Assembly (NCBI GenBank): GCA_025200525.1
Contig: CM045762.1
Span: forward strand, 78,551,217-78,615,216
Source of the DNA: Camellia lanceoleosa
Taxonomy: Eukaryota > Streptophyta > Magnoliopsida > Ericales > Theaceae
Reading direction: 5' to 3'
Length of the DNA: 64,000 bases
The notes beneath the pieces were generated by a model. It was not told the DNA's origin, did no database searches, and was given only the letters and a program-made list of their open reading frames with translations. Of the stretch, positions 46,479-59,134 are shown piece after piece. Within the stretch, counting starts at the first letter, position 1. Each line of letters starts with the position of its first letter. A program made the position numbers and the translations under genes.

Positions 46479-48881
46479 TGTCACGACCCAAACCCGGCCC
46501 TATGGGTTTAGCATCAGAATCGCCGATGTCGAGATTACCAAGGCCTCTGATCTGAATCTGAAGAAACGAGTTCGAGAACTGGCGGAAGCCAATACAGTAT
46601 ATAACTAGTGTCCATTGAGCTGTGAAAATCTGTATGCCAAAAACATTTTTCATACATGTATGCATTCAAACCAGTACAGTATATACAATCATTACAGACA
46701 TTCAGTACGGGGACTCAATCCCTCGATAACAGTTCAGTATAACAGTAAACGGTCTATACAAAACAGTACAAAACAGTAGGGAGACAGGTGGGGACAATAA
46801 AAACACCCCAAGCCATGGCATGGCGTCTCGGAACCTCACAGTGAGGCACAAAGGCTGGCTGACAAAACTGGGGACCAATCCCACGCTCCTAGCTCCGGTC
46901 TGGTGGCTGAGCACCTACATATATATATAAACAGTGAGCTAAAGCCCAGTGAATAACATAATGTATAAAGGGGTTATGAATGAATGTCCTTACAGTAATG
47001 AAATCAATTCATTATACAGTATTTCAATCTTTCGGTATTTCAGTCAATCAGTGTTTCGATCAATCAGTCATATGTGGTACATCCTTTAGCCTATAAACAG
47101 TAGGTCCAAAAGGACCGAGTCTTAACAGACCCAACAATAATGATGGCCATCAATCAGTATGGTTCCACAAGGAAACCGACAGAGCTCTGTAACAGTCAAT
47201 AACAGTAGGTGCTAAGGATGCCACAGTACAGTTCAGAAAATAGGACATGCATTCATTCAATAAATAATATCATTTCAAGATGCTTGATTCGATAAAGATT
47301 CGAAAGATAACCATTTTGAACATATCTTTACACATCTGTTACTCACAGTGATTGGGCTATCAGTGGCTAGAGCGTGTCCCCGAGAGCCAACCCTAAACAG
47401 TTAAACAATTGAACACACACTAAGTTTAACAATTGGGGAAGTACATTAATTAACTTCCTAATATGCCTCGGTGTGTTCTATGTCTAAATCCTCAATAAGA
47501 TGTCTTAAACTAGGCCTAAGAATGCCTAGGATGCGATGAGGATGCAAAAATGCACTTAGAAAACAATTTCATAACTTTCAGAAAACATAGCCTCCGCTCG
47601 AGCGCAGGTTTCCACGCTCGAGCGGACAAGCACACAAAGGTCCCCGCTCGAGCGTAAACTTCCCCGCTCGAGCGGACTGATGCACAGTGCGAGATGCTGG
47701 ATGCGCGATTTTCCCGCTCGAGCGTAAATACCTCCGCTCGAACGTACTGTACAAAATATGCAACAAATGCTGGGAGCTTGATTTCTCCGCTCGAGCGCGC
47801 ATAACTCCGCTCGAGCGGACACCAGAATTCTGGAAAACCCAGAATTGTGTTCTGAGTTTGAAACTCAAGTTTAGAACACCAAAATCGATCCTCCTGGGCC
47901 CATTTTCTGGAAAACTCATAAAAACACATAATATAACATGTTTCAAACCTCAATTTGAGAAATCAAAGCCCAAGGGTGTTTCAATCAAACTCCAAATCAA
48001 ACTATTTTTCATGAACATGATATAAACATGACATGCAAGATTTTTAAGCAATTCAAGGCTTCAAAACATGCTCTAATGAGCTCCAAACTTCAACAACAAG
48101 ATGAAAACATGGACTAAAGCTTAGACATGGACATGCATGTACAATCAACCATGAATTCAACTCCAAATTCACTAATCTCTACATGCATGCAACAATGGAG
48201 CTCCAATTCACTATTTATGAGCAAATTCATGTCTTAGTTCTACAATGATGTATGAAACATGCAAGAACAACTTCAAATGCAACAATGAGAGATTCAATTA
48301 CCTTGCCTAGGTCTTGGATACAAGGTGTGGGAGCTAAATTTGCCAATTACACTTCAATTCTTCTCAATTCCTAGCATGCGAGATGAATTTCTCCAATCTC
48401 CTACTCTCTCTCTAATTTCGTGGAAGCAAGCAAAATGGCTGAGGAAAGGTTTTTCTCTAAGTGTATAAGGCTCAATATCATTGAATAAACAAAGCTCCAC
48501 TCACCATGGCAATTTGGTAAATAAGGCAACTCTTTAATTAACTCAATTTAATCTAATTTAATCATTCCTAATCAATTTTCAGATAAATATACCATAAAAT
48601 CAGAAATATTCTACCGATTATAAAACACTAAACGGTTCTCCGTTCGGCCGCCGATAAGGCCTTCAATTTACAGTTTAAACATATGAATCAAACAGATGAT
48701 CACATAAGTCAGCAGATACAATATGCAATTAAATAGACAAACTTATACAGTTTCAGTTTCGATTCCAATCAGTCTGTTCAGTAGTTCATCCAGTTCACTT
48801 ATCAGTCATTATCAGTTCAGTTTAGCAACAATCAGTACATAATTCAGTGGTTATACGGTAATCAGTACGAGGGTTGTTACA
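46479..48881 (-). mobile_element. Solo LTR, TGTAACRACCC family (2.4 kb)
   Basis: On the minus strand it starts TGTAACAACCCTCG and ends GGGTTTGGGTCGTGACA. A perfect TTTAC target duplication flanks it (46474-46478 and 48882-48886), and the empty site survives at 11553-11557. No partner LTR or internal region is present. It belongs with 12114-15631 and carries four CGCTCGAGCG pairs (47595-47817). Confidence 0.9.
47595..47817 (-). promoter_or_regulatory. Four CGCTCGAGCG pairs, 20-bp spacing
   Basis: Decamers start at 47595/47615, 47645/47665, 47715/47735 and 47788/47808. One, at 47735, has a single change. Every pair is exactly 20 bp apart, while the pairs lie 50-73 bp from each other. This is the same unit as in 12862-14146. 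Confidence 0.85.
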
Positions 48882-50204
48882 TTTACTACCAAAGGGTAGT
48901 TTTGAAAAGTTAATATTTTTGAAATATAATAATTATACTATAAAAAAAATTGGATTTCCCTAAAGGGACTAATATTTTAGGACAAAAGAAATATATTTTT
49001 TAATGTAAAAAAATAAGAGTTTTTTTTTTTTTTGATAAATCCCATTTAGAGGTGTTTTAACCCAATAAGTCCACCAAGAAAAATTATAATTTAGTTAGTC
49101 CCATGTATTTATACTTTTATTCTATTAGGTACTTTTTTTCCTAATTTATATTGTTTGTGAACTATTATACCCTTATGTCTATTGTTGATATGTATTATAT
49201 TATTTGTGGACTATTATACCCTTATATCTATTGTTGCTGCTTCTATTTTGGTACTTACAATTATTCACGTTTTTTTTTTTTTTTTTGGGGATCAGTTTCC
49301 TTTACATTTGTGGTATTGGGTCATTATGCTAGGGTTTCAAAACTCTCTATTTGGTAGGATTTAGAAACTCTAGTTTATACATAGTGGTGAAATAATATTA
49401 TGTACCTTTATTGTTGCAGTGAAATTTTGTATTCCTTCATTATCACTTTGTGTTCGAAGTTCTGTGTTAGTCCATTGTTGCTCTATATTCGAAACTTTAT
49501 GTTTTTCCATTATTATAAGTCGAAACTATATTTATGTTTAGTCAATTTTGTTACAAACATATTCTTCAAATGTGGATTTGGTTTGATTTGGATCGGTGGA
49601 ATGTTGAAATTACATAAATTGTTAATTATAGTGATAATGATAAAGATGCTGATGAAGATGAGGATGTGGGTGTTATTTTTTTATTTTTTTTTTATTTTTT
49701 AGAGTGATTGGTTTTTTTATTTTTTATTTTTTATCAATCAGTGTGAATGTTCACATTTCACATTATTTGAAAGTCTAAGAATTAAGTGTTGAAATATAGA
49801 TATGGACATAATTATATATTTTGCAAGATGTGAATATTCACATATTATTGATTTTTTGTTCCTATACTTGTTATTTGAACAATTATTTTTTGTTACCATT
49901 AAACAATTGAAATAGTCATTTTTTTCCCCTTTCAATTTTGTTTCATGTTGCAGTGTAAATGTTCACATTGGTATGAATTTAATTTTTCTATGGTTAGTTG
50001 CATGTTAAATGTAAATTGTGAACATTCGCATTATATTTTGATATGAGTTTTTTTTTTTTTTGAAAGTTAGTTGTATTTTGTTATTTTTTTAGGGAGATTG
50101 ATCAATAAGTCCCATATTTTGGACTTGTAATCCGTACAGTACTTTATTTTTTTCTTGTGATCCATTTAGTAATTTTGGATGTGTAATGACTCATTTGCCT
50201 ACTA

Positions 50205-51110
50205 CATTGGAGTGTCACATTTAAAAAAAATACACTGAAGAATTTTTTAGTATCATATTATACCTGCTACGTTAGTGTCACATTTGGAAAAAAAATGTAC
50301 ACTAAAGAGTTTTTAATTTTTTTAGAGTGTCATATCATACCCACTACGTTGGAGTGCCACATGTCACATTTGAGAAAAATATACTAATGAGTTTTTAATA
50401 TTTTGTAGAGTGTCACATTATACTCGCTATGTTGTTACGTTTGAGAAAACTATACTAAGAAGTTTTTATTTTTTTGAAGTGTCATATTATATCCGTCATG
50501 TTATCACATTTGAGAAAAGTACACTATGTAGTTTTTATTTTTTTGAAGTGTCACATCATACCTGCCATGTTGTCACATTTAGGAAAAGTATATTAATGAG
50601 TTTTTATTTTTTTGAAGTGTCACATTATACTTGTCACATTGTCACATTTAGGAAAACTATACTAATGAGTTTTTATTTTTTTGAAGTGTCACATCATGCT
50701 TGCCATGTTGTCACATTTGAGAAAAGTACATTAAGGAGTTTTTATTTTATTTTGTTTTGAGTAAAAATTTTGGAATGTCACGTCATACCCGCTACGTTGT
50801 CTTATTTAGGAGTTTTTAATTTTTTTTGAGTGTCACAATTTATCCGCCACATTATCACGTTTGAGAAAAGTACATTAAGGAGTATTTTTTTTTTTGAAGT
50901 ATCACATCATACCTGTCACATTGTCACATTTAGGAAAAGTACACTAAAGAGTTTTTATTATTTTTGGAGTAAAAATTTTGGAGTGTCACATCATATCCAC
51001 CACGTTGTCACATTTAGGAAAAGTACACTAAGGAGAGTTTAATTTTTTTGGAATGTCACATCGTTAGAGTGTCATATTAATACCTACTATATAGGAGTAT
51101 CACATCATAC
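50205..51110 (+). repeat. ~69-bp minisatellite
   Basis: About twelve or thirteen imperfect units of 'gtgtcacatcatacc..cacgttgtcacattt..gaaaagtacacta..gagttttta'. The 69-bp period equals 23 codons, so a repeating frame stays open over 50410-50760. It has no start context or family and is not a gene. Confidence 0.8.
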
Positions 51111-51787
51111 CTGTGACATTAATAAAAAGCGTATAGCTGTAGACACCCTATTTTTGACCGTCCTTAAGACTTGGACGCCGCTACTGACGGTTTACTTGGT
51201 GGTGAAAGTTGTGCAGTGCAAGGGTTCGTTTTCTTCGGCAAGAGGAGAGTCAAATCCTAACCTCACACCCCATTTTGGACCAAAGCTATTTTGAATGGTT
51301 TTTATACCTTAAAACCCTCTCTTTGAAAACCTTTTTGAAAATAGGTTCCTACAATGTCCCGACGCTCGTATTTTGTTAAATGTCGCGCCTTTTGGTAAAC
51401 CGAGCAAGGACGAAGTGGAAATAAATGAAAAAGAGATGAACTCTTTGAAAAATCTTTCAAAACACCTTGTTTAGGGGTTTGGAGTTGAAGAAAATGGGAA
51501 AGGAGAGAAGAGAACTAGTTTGGGAGAAGTTCGGCATGACTCCGGGTAAGATCAAAACTGCGCGGCTTCACCAAAAGAGGGATATCTCTTAGCACAGTTG
51601 GCGTTTTGGTGCAAGGCTGCCACCATTGGAAAGCTTCCTTCCGGGACTTCAATTTGCACACAAGAATGACCTGAAAAGGCATCCAGATGAAGGAGTTACG
51701 CTTTCTTCAAGTCGGGGACTAAGGCTGATTTTTGATGCTGGCCTCTATGGAAGTGTGCTGACCATTAATGGCCAATGCCTGCCCCAT

Positions 51788-51836
51788 GCCGGCCAAAAAT
51801 GGTAGGGTGCCGGCCAACAATGATAAGGTGCCGACC
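51788..51836 (+). promoter_or_regulatory. GCCGGC repeats at 21-bp spacing (first cluster)
   Basis: GCCGGC at 51788 and 51809 and GCCGAC at 51830 lie exactly 21 bp apart, with GCTGGC/GCTGAC variants upstream at 51737 and 51757 (20 bp apart). Confidence 0.65.
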
Positions 51837-54183
51837 ATTGATGCCAGAAAGCAGATTTTAATAGATATTTTATCTCCAGCTGGCACAGTTGTCTTTGCTG
51901 AGATATTTTCGACCAAACCTTTGCTTTTTGCTATATATGAGGCCGTATATCATATATTCAAGGGAGTTAGAACACTTAGAACTTCTTGAGCAAGTTTTGA
52001 GAGCCTCTCTCTCTACACCTTTCTCTCCACATTCCTCTCTCTCAAGAACTCTTGAGCATTTGTGCTAGAAGGCTTGCATACAACCATCTTCAACCTATCA
52101 ACCCTTGAGAAGAGTTGATCACCATTGGCTTGAGGTCCCTTGTTCTTGCACCATTGCACTACACCTCTTAGCCTAACACCTCCACCATCCATCCAAGCAT
52201 CTTGGAGCTGATTTTCAGAGGTTGAAGAACTCCTTTCTTGGTCCAGAAGTTGCTGGAAATCTGCTCTTCAAGGGTAAGTCTCTATTTCCCCTTTTCTTGC
52301 ATTATTTTGCTCCATTTCTTAGTCTTATTTGCAAGCATTTTTGGGTTTTATCATAAACTGAAAAGTGTCTTATTTTGAGCTCCTCTTGAATATTGATTAA
52401 GGACACTTTTCTGTTTGAGGTCATATACCTCCTTGTATGCTCTATCCCTCTTTGTAGGCTTATTTTGCTTCATATCTTAGCCCTACTTGTGAGCATTTTC
52501 GAGATTTGTCATTAACTGAAAAGAGTCTTATTTTGAGCCCCCCTTAAAGTTTGATTAAGGGCATTTTTCTCTTTGAGGTCATTTACTTCCTTGAATGCTT
52601 GTTTGGCTCTTGTTTTGAGCCTTGCATCTAGGCCTTTGTTGCATGCTTTGTTTGACCTTCTAACCACTAAAATCTAGTGAATTTTCAGTGGCTAACACAC
52701 TGTTTTGAGAGCCAAAATCAGAGAGGGGTGACCCTCTCTCTCTTTGTCTTGTTCGTTGGCCCTTTTGGCCTTCCAAAGGGGTTCCATCTTGCATGCTTTG
52801 AATTCTTTTTTCAGGCCCTATTATGTGATTTTTGAGGTCTACCTTAGCTCTGTCCGGAGCCCTTTTGGCCATATTTTATGTCCCTCATGCATGTGTCGAG
52901 CAATCCTCCTCAAGGCCTTTCAAGGGGACCTTTCATTGCATGTTTCATTGACCCATTTCAGGGCCTTTTTGGTGAGTTTTAGGGCTGTCATAACTGATTT
53001 TCAGATTTGGTTTTCCCATTTTACATGTCTATCTTGTATGTGTTGAATAATCCATCCCATGGCCCTCCAAAGGAGCCCATCATTTTTGCATGCATTGGGT
53101 ACATTTCAGTGGTTATTTGGGCATATTTTAGCATACCATATTCCTATTTGTGGCTGGTTTGGTGACCTCTCTTGTGCTTCATATACATGCCATGTAAACC
53201 ATGCTTACTAGCCTATGTCGCATGTTGTTTTAGCCCTTCATGTTAGCACTTTTTGGCCATGCTTGAAACTGATTTGGTGCATGTTTAGGACTTCCTTGGC
53301 TCTATTTTCATGCCTCATGATCAAATAATGCTTGCTTTGCATACTTGTGGTTCAATGCATTTGCCTAGTTTTGAGTTTCGGGGCCTATTTCATGCATTGG
53401 GTGACATGTTTCCATGATTCGGGACCATTGAGCATCTTATTTCAGAGCTGAAAATTGCATGTTTGTATGCCATCTTTCATCCCTTGCCATGCTTTGGTAG
53501 AGTGGCATTTGTTGCCTTAGGATCGATCCCTTGCATCATGCATGTTTGAATGTGTTTCGGTTGTCTCATTTCCATCACACGGCTACTGATTTGGATCTAT
53601 TTGAGAGCTGTCCATCTTTGGTGTAAGCCCATCTTACCATGTTGCCGCATGCTTGTATGTTGTTGCATACTTATCCACCTTTACATGCCTTGCATGTTTG
53701 CATGTTCATATTGCATTTTGTCATGTTGTCCAAGGTTGTTGCCTCACATCATGCTTATATGCTTGTTGCATGCTTGAGTTAGTTGCATGTTTGCATACTT
53801 AAGTCATATTGCATGTTTGCCATGCTTATGTGTTGCATTGTTTGGATTAAGAGTTAGCCCAAACACGGGAAACGAGGAACGTTTCATACTTCAAGTGATG
53901 GAACGTGTCTCAATTCTCGGTCGCCGAAGCTCTTGATGATTCATGATAGAGTTCTAGGTTTTACTTGCTTCATTTGTGCATTCATTTTCATATTGATTTG
54001 CACAAGTTGGATCTTTGGTCATCATGCATCGGGATGCGTGATTGATGGTCGTGGATCCGACTTGGCCTCTCCCTTGATGTTTTGAGGTGATTTGGGGTGG
54101 TATGGTGCATACATGCCCTTCGGAGACCCTCCATTTCCTCTATTTTGTGCTTTGTTGCAGCTTGGTGTCACAGTACACCAGTT

Positions 54184-54252
54184 GCCGGCAGTGCACCACT
54201 GATGGCCGGCGGTGTCCCATCCTTGCCCGGCACCTCTCCTTTCATGGCCGGC
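54184..54252 (+). promoter_or_regulatory. GCCGGC repeats at 21-bp spacing (second cluster)
   Basis: The CCGGC core recurs at 54185, 54206, 54227 and 54248, an exact 21-bp period. Three of the four carry the full GCCGGC palindrome. Confidence 0.75.
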
Positions 54253-55148
54253 AAGCCACTGGTGAATCCCCCAGCAATGTTTTGGTAAGTTCCAACAACA
54301 AGCATTGGAAGACACCCTGCAAACAGAGCCTCTAAAGAGCAACTGGAAGGTGTTTCGAGGCGAAGAACCGAAGCGAGCATGCATGTCTTCCTCTTCTTCA
54401 AACAGAGCTGGAGCCATTCTTTTACTGCTTACTTGTTAGTTAGTAGTTGTGTAATAATTAGTTGTAACTAGTTATTAATTTGGTTTTGTAATAATTAATT
54501 AGCTCGTGAGTTAGTTAATTAGGCGGCTTGTATTATTTATTCGGACCCTCCGAGCGAGGGCACAATTGTAATAAGTGTGCGTGTGTGATGTATCTCTTCC
54601 AACCCCACGTCTTTCTCCCTTTTATTTACCAGCTTATGATGGTTAGATTAGGGCATGTTTCAATTAGCATACTTATGCTTGCATGTTTGCATCCATTCAT
54701 CTGTCTTGTATGCACCGGGCTCGGCGCATTATACTAACTGCATTGTATTTTAATTTCGAGTTGAATACGTGTTAGCTGTAGCATCTCATATGCCATCTTA
54801 GGATAGCCGAGCCTATCTTAGTTGCATACATGTATGTGTTGCATTAGGCATCTCTGCATAGCTAGGATCCATACATGTTTTGTAATTAGCTTCTTTCTTT
54901 GGCTTGGAGTACTCGGTAAGTATTTATGCTTTAGCATCCTTGCATGTGTGTGAGTGATTACCATGATAGCATGCTTACCATGAGGCTATGTGCTTATGTG
55001 ATATACCTGCCTGAATGCCTGTGGGTGAAGGTTGGATTATCTGAATTGGGATAATGCATTGACTATGAGTTTTAAGCCCACTTGAGAGTGGCAAATCATC
55101 ACGTTTTCTAAGCCCACCCGAGGGTGGCAAATCCACGTCTTAGCCTAC

Positions 55149-58100
55149 TGTAGACAAGCCCGCGGGGGACCTCGCTACAGTTCGGACTCGATTTGTGTCA
55201 CGGTTCGTAATCTGAACCAAAGAGTCCAAATCCGGCAAATTGTTTTGAGAAAACAAATTTTTGAAAGAAGTGCCAAATATGGACTGCTTTGCCAGATACA
55301 AAGTTGCCACCTAAATATTTTATTTTTGGGAAATTTAGGAAACCCTGACTTGTTTGCCTAAGGCCACGTGTCCGTCATCACCAAAGTTGCCTCGGCTCGG
55401 GAACTTGGGTACGATTGGGGAAGGTCACTTCGTGAGCACCCCCGCTCGCCCGATCAAAGATCGGCCACAAGTATAGACCGGGTCGCCTGAATTGGAACAA
55501 AACATTTCATATTTGTTTTTTTGAAAGATGGTTTGCTACCCGTAGGTAGGCTTAAAGTGCAGATTTTGCCACCCTCAGGTGGGCTTAGAAAAGATGGTTT
55601 TGCCACTATTTAGTGGGCTTTAAAACTCACAGTCAATGATTTGTTCTTTTGAAAGATGGTTTGCTACCCGCAGGTAGGCTTAAAATGCAGATTTTGCCAC
55701 CCTCAGGTGGGCTTAGAAAAGATGGTTTTGCCACTATCTAGTGGGCTTTAAAACTCGCAGTCAATGGTTTGTTCCAATCTAAACAACCCAACCTTCACCC
55801 ACAGGCATTTAGGCAGTTATATCACATAAGCAAATAGCCTCATAGTAAGCATGCTATTCATGGCAGTCACTCACACGCATGCAAGGATACTAAAGCATAA
55901 AACTCACCAAGTACTCCAAGCCAAAACAGAAACCGATTAGAAATCCATGTATGATCCTAAATATACAGAAATGCCTAATGCAACACATGCAAAAATGCAA
56001 CTATAGCAGGCTCGGCTACTCTAAACATGGCGTATGGAATGCTACAGCTAACACGTATTCAACTTAGAATTGAAATACAAATGCAGTTAGTATGATGCGC
56101 CGAGCCCCGTGCATGCAAAACAGATGAATGAATGCAACATACTATCATACTGTATGCTAATTGAAACATGCCCTAATCTAACCATCATAAGCTGGTAAAT
56201 AAAAGGGAAGAAAGACGTGGGGTTGGAAGACATACATCACACTCACGCACACTTATTACAATTATTCCCTCGCACAGAGGGTCCGAAAGAATAATATACA
56301 GTCCCAAATAAATAGTACAGTCCAAATATATATACAAAACCCTAATTAATTAACAAATTAACTAAGGAAAGCAATAAACTAGCATGCAAGCTAGGGACTA
56401 CCTTGACTCTCCTCCAGATGGTGAATGATGCATGCTCGGGTTGCCTTTGCGCGAAAATCCACTGCGATGCCCCAATTAGCCTCTGTTTGCGATTATTCTT
56501 GGAATGCGTGCCAAGCTTCGGAAGGCTGCTGATTCTTGTTTTACTGTAACAGAGAGCAACAAAGGGGCATGGCAATGTATTTTCACAAATGTATGCATGC
56601 CTCGATCCTCGTGCCACCAATCACGCATCTCGATGCATGATGGCCGAGGAGTCGAATTGCACAACTCGATATGAATAAATGCACATGAAAACACAACAAG
56701 ACCTAACTCCATCATGGATGATCCGGAGTGTCGGTGACTGGGGAATTGAGACACGTTTCGTCACTCGGAGTACGAAACGCATTCGCTTTCATGCTCAAGA
56801 CTAACTCCTATCCCGAACACAATGCAATATGCATGACATGCATGAAATGCAACTAAGATACAACCTAACATGCAACTTGCTATGAAATAGCATACACGAT
56901 GCACGAGGTAACATGGCATACACAATGCGCTAATATACAACCTAGCATACACAATGCTGTGAAATGAAATAGCATACACAATACATAATGGGCTTACACC
57001 AACACAAGTGGGCCTCGGCCACACTCAAATAGGAGGCCATTAGATGAAAATGAGACACTCGAGATGCGTGCACACATGTACGCAAACCGAGGACCGAACC
57101 TAAGGCACGAATGCCACCCTAACAAAGCATGGCAAGGCATGGAATACGGCATACAAGCATGCAAATTTCAGTACCAAAATGTGATGCTAAACAGCCCCAA
57201 AACATGGAAACATGGCACCCGATGCATGAGATGAATCCCGAAACATGAAATTAGGTACATGGAATGACCTATAGCTATGCAAAGCATGCGTTATTTGAAT
57301 ATGAAGCATGAAGACAGAAGCAAGGCAGTCCCAAAAAATGCATATTTACAATTTTAAGCAAGGCCAAACAGTGAACACAAATGGGGCTAAGCTAGCATAC
57401 AAAAATGGCCGTAAAATTGAGATAATGAAGCAAGTAGCAGCTGCTGGCCCCAAATGGCCGAGAACCCTTCAACAAAGTTGAAGAGGGGCTCAAAACATGG
57501 CATTAAAGTTAGTGACCAAACCCAAAACAGTGCACAAGCAAGCCTAAAATACTATGCAAGATAAGGCCAAAAAGAGGGCTTCAACACAAAGTATACAAAG
57601 GATGCCTCAAACAGCAAAAGACCCTTAATGAAACATGAATAGGGGGTCAAAATAAGGCTATTTACAGTTCGGAACAGAGCCCAAAAACAGAAGCAAAAGG
57701 GACTAACAAATCATGCAAAAATAAGGCCAAAAGAGGGCTACAAAGGCAAGTGGCAAATTGAAGCCTCAAACAGTGAGGAGCCCTTCCACAATGTTGAAGA
57801 ATGGCTAAAAATGAACCACTTTACAGTTTACAACATGCCTCAAAACAGTTTATACATAGGCCTAAAATACTATTCAAGGAAATGGCATAAAAGAAAGGTA
57901 AAGAAGCAAGTGCCACAAGGAAGCCTCAAACAGTGAGAGGCCCTTAAACAAACATGAAATAGAGCTCAAAAAAATGCTATTTTCAGTTAGGATCGGAGCT
58001 CAAAAAAAGTAAGCACAAGGAGTTAGAATATGAACCAAGAAAAGGGTCAAAAAGGGGAGAAGAGGACTTACCCTTGAAGACTAATCTTTGACAGCCTTTT

Positions 58101-59134
58101 GGACCAAAATGCAGTACTCTTAGGCTCTGAAGAACAACCTCAAGCTGCTGGAATGGAGGATGGAAGGGTGGGGCTATGGGTTGGTGAAGAACCAAGGGGG
58201 TTTTTAAAGCTTAGAGTAGAGAGAGAGGGAGATTTAATGTGAGAGCTCCAAACCAAAATTTTCTAACCCCTAAAACCAGAGCTGGGGGGGTGTTTATATA
58301 GGCAAAAGAGTGGGGGAAAAGGGGGGGAAATTGAAATTGAAATTGAAATTTCCCTTCAAAAAGGCCAAAAAGTGAGATAAAGAGGCAAGTGGTAGCTTCT
58401 GGCCTCAAACCAAAGAGAGCACTTCAACAAAGTTAAAGAGGGGCTTAAAACAAGATATTTTTTAGTTTATGACCAAGTCCAAAACAGCTCACAAGTAAAC
58501 CTAAAATACCATGCAAAAATAGGCCTAAAAGAGAGTTAAAGAGGCAAGTGATAGTAGGAGACCTCAAACAGAAAAAGGTCCTTAATCAAACATGAAAAGG
58601 AGCTCAAAAAATGACTATTTACAGTTTGGGTCGGAGCCCAACAATGCTTGCAAGCAAGGCTCGGGGGCCAAAACGCGCAGCCCGAGGCCCAGTAATCGGA
58701 CACGGAAGTGGTGTTCGACCACGAAGTCGGTCTCTCGGACCACAGTGTCCCTCAAAAGGGAGGAAATAAGGTATGTGCCAAAAAACGGAGCAAACAGAGA
58801 TGGTTAAGCGGTCCCGAACCGAGGCACACGGCCGTCGGCTCCGAAAAATCAGAAACCAGGCTCCAAACAGGAAAAATGGCCTACGACCACGAAACGTAGC
58901 CTACGGCCATTGAGAGATGATCTACGAGACATCTCCTTCCCTTCGGGAAGAGAAAACAGAGAAAACGGAGCCTGGTTCGCAAACCGAGGCAAAGCACAAA
59001 AGAGTCCGGAAGTCCGGAGGCAAGACTCGCAGCTGGGACTCCGCAACCTCAGAACGAGCACAATATGCAACATCACCAAGCGCTCAATCGGTGACGTCTG
59101 AGTCTTAAGGTCGATCAAAAATGGGGTGTCTACA
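55149..59134 (-). mobile_element. Solo LTR, TGTAGACACC family, nested and inverted (3.99 kb)
   Basis: On the minus strand it begins TGTAGACACCCCATTTTTGA and ends CGGGCTTGTCTACA. A perfect CCTAC target duplication flanks it (55144-55148 and 59135-59139), so it inserted into the LTR of its own family. It contains a 126-bp tandem duplication (about 55515-55760) and an approximately 190-bp repeat zone (57380-58640). A G+C-richer head segment (58650-59130) stands out from its surroundings. No partner LTR, so solo. Confidence 0.88.
57380..58640 (-). repeat. ~190-bp tandem repeats inside the nested LTR
   Basis: Diverged units share 'aaggccaaaa..aga', 'gcctcaaacagtgag', 'cccttaa..aaacatgaa' and 'cctaaaatactatgcaa'. 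The outer LTR has related units near 52290-53110 but far fewer. Confidence 0.7.

Larger units (their letters stand above)
46325..48991. mobile_element. Stowaway-type MITE split by a solo LTR
   Basis: The left end 'ctccgtcccaaaatattagt' (46325) and the right end 'actaatattttaggac' (48968-48983) are the halves of the MITE equivalent to 11412-11654. The solo LTR 46479-48881 lies inside. The right boundary is approximate. Confidence 0.72.

Noticed and set aside
47516..48025. Frames of 88-145 codons on both strands
   Set aside because: They lie in a solo LTR over the CGCTCGAGCG region. Overlapping frames in several phases and no recognisable domain.
50410..50760. 116-codon repetitive frame
   Set aside because: Produced by the 69-bp minisatellite.
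50205..51110. CRISPR-like array
   Set aside because: Units are tandem and continuous, without unique spacers, in plant DNA.
54022..54417. 131-codon minus-strand frame
   Set aside because: It is in a long LTR over the GCCGGC array, with no family match and no initiation context.
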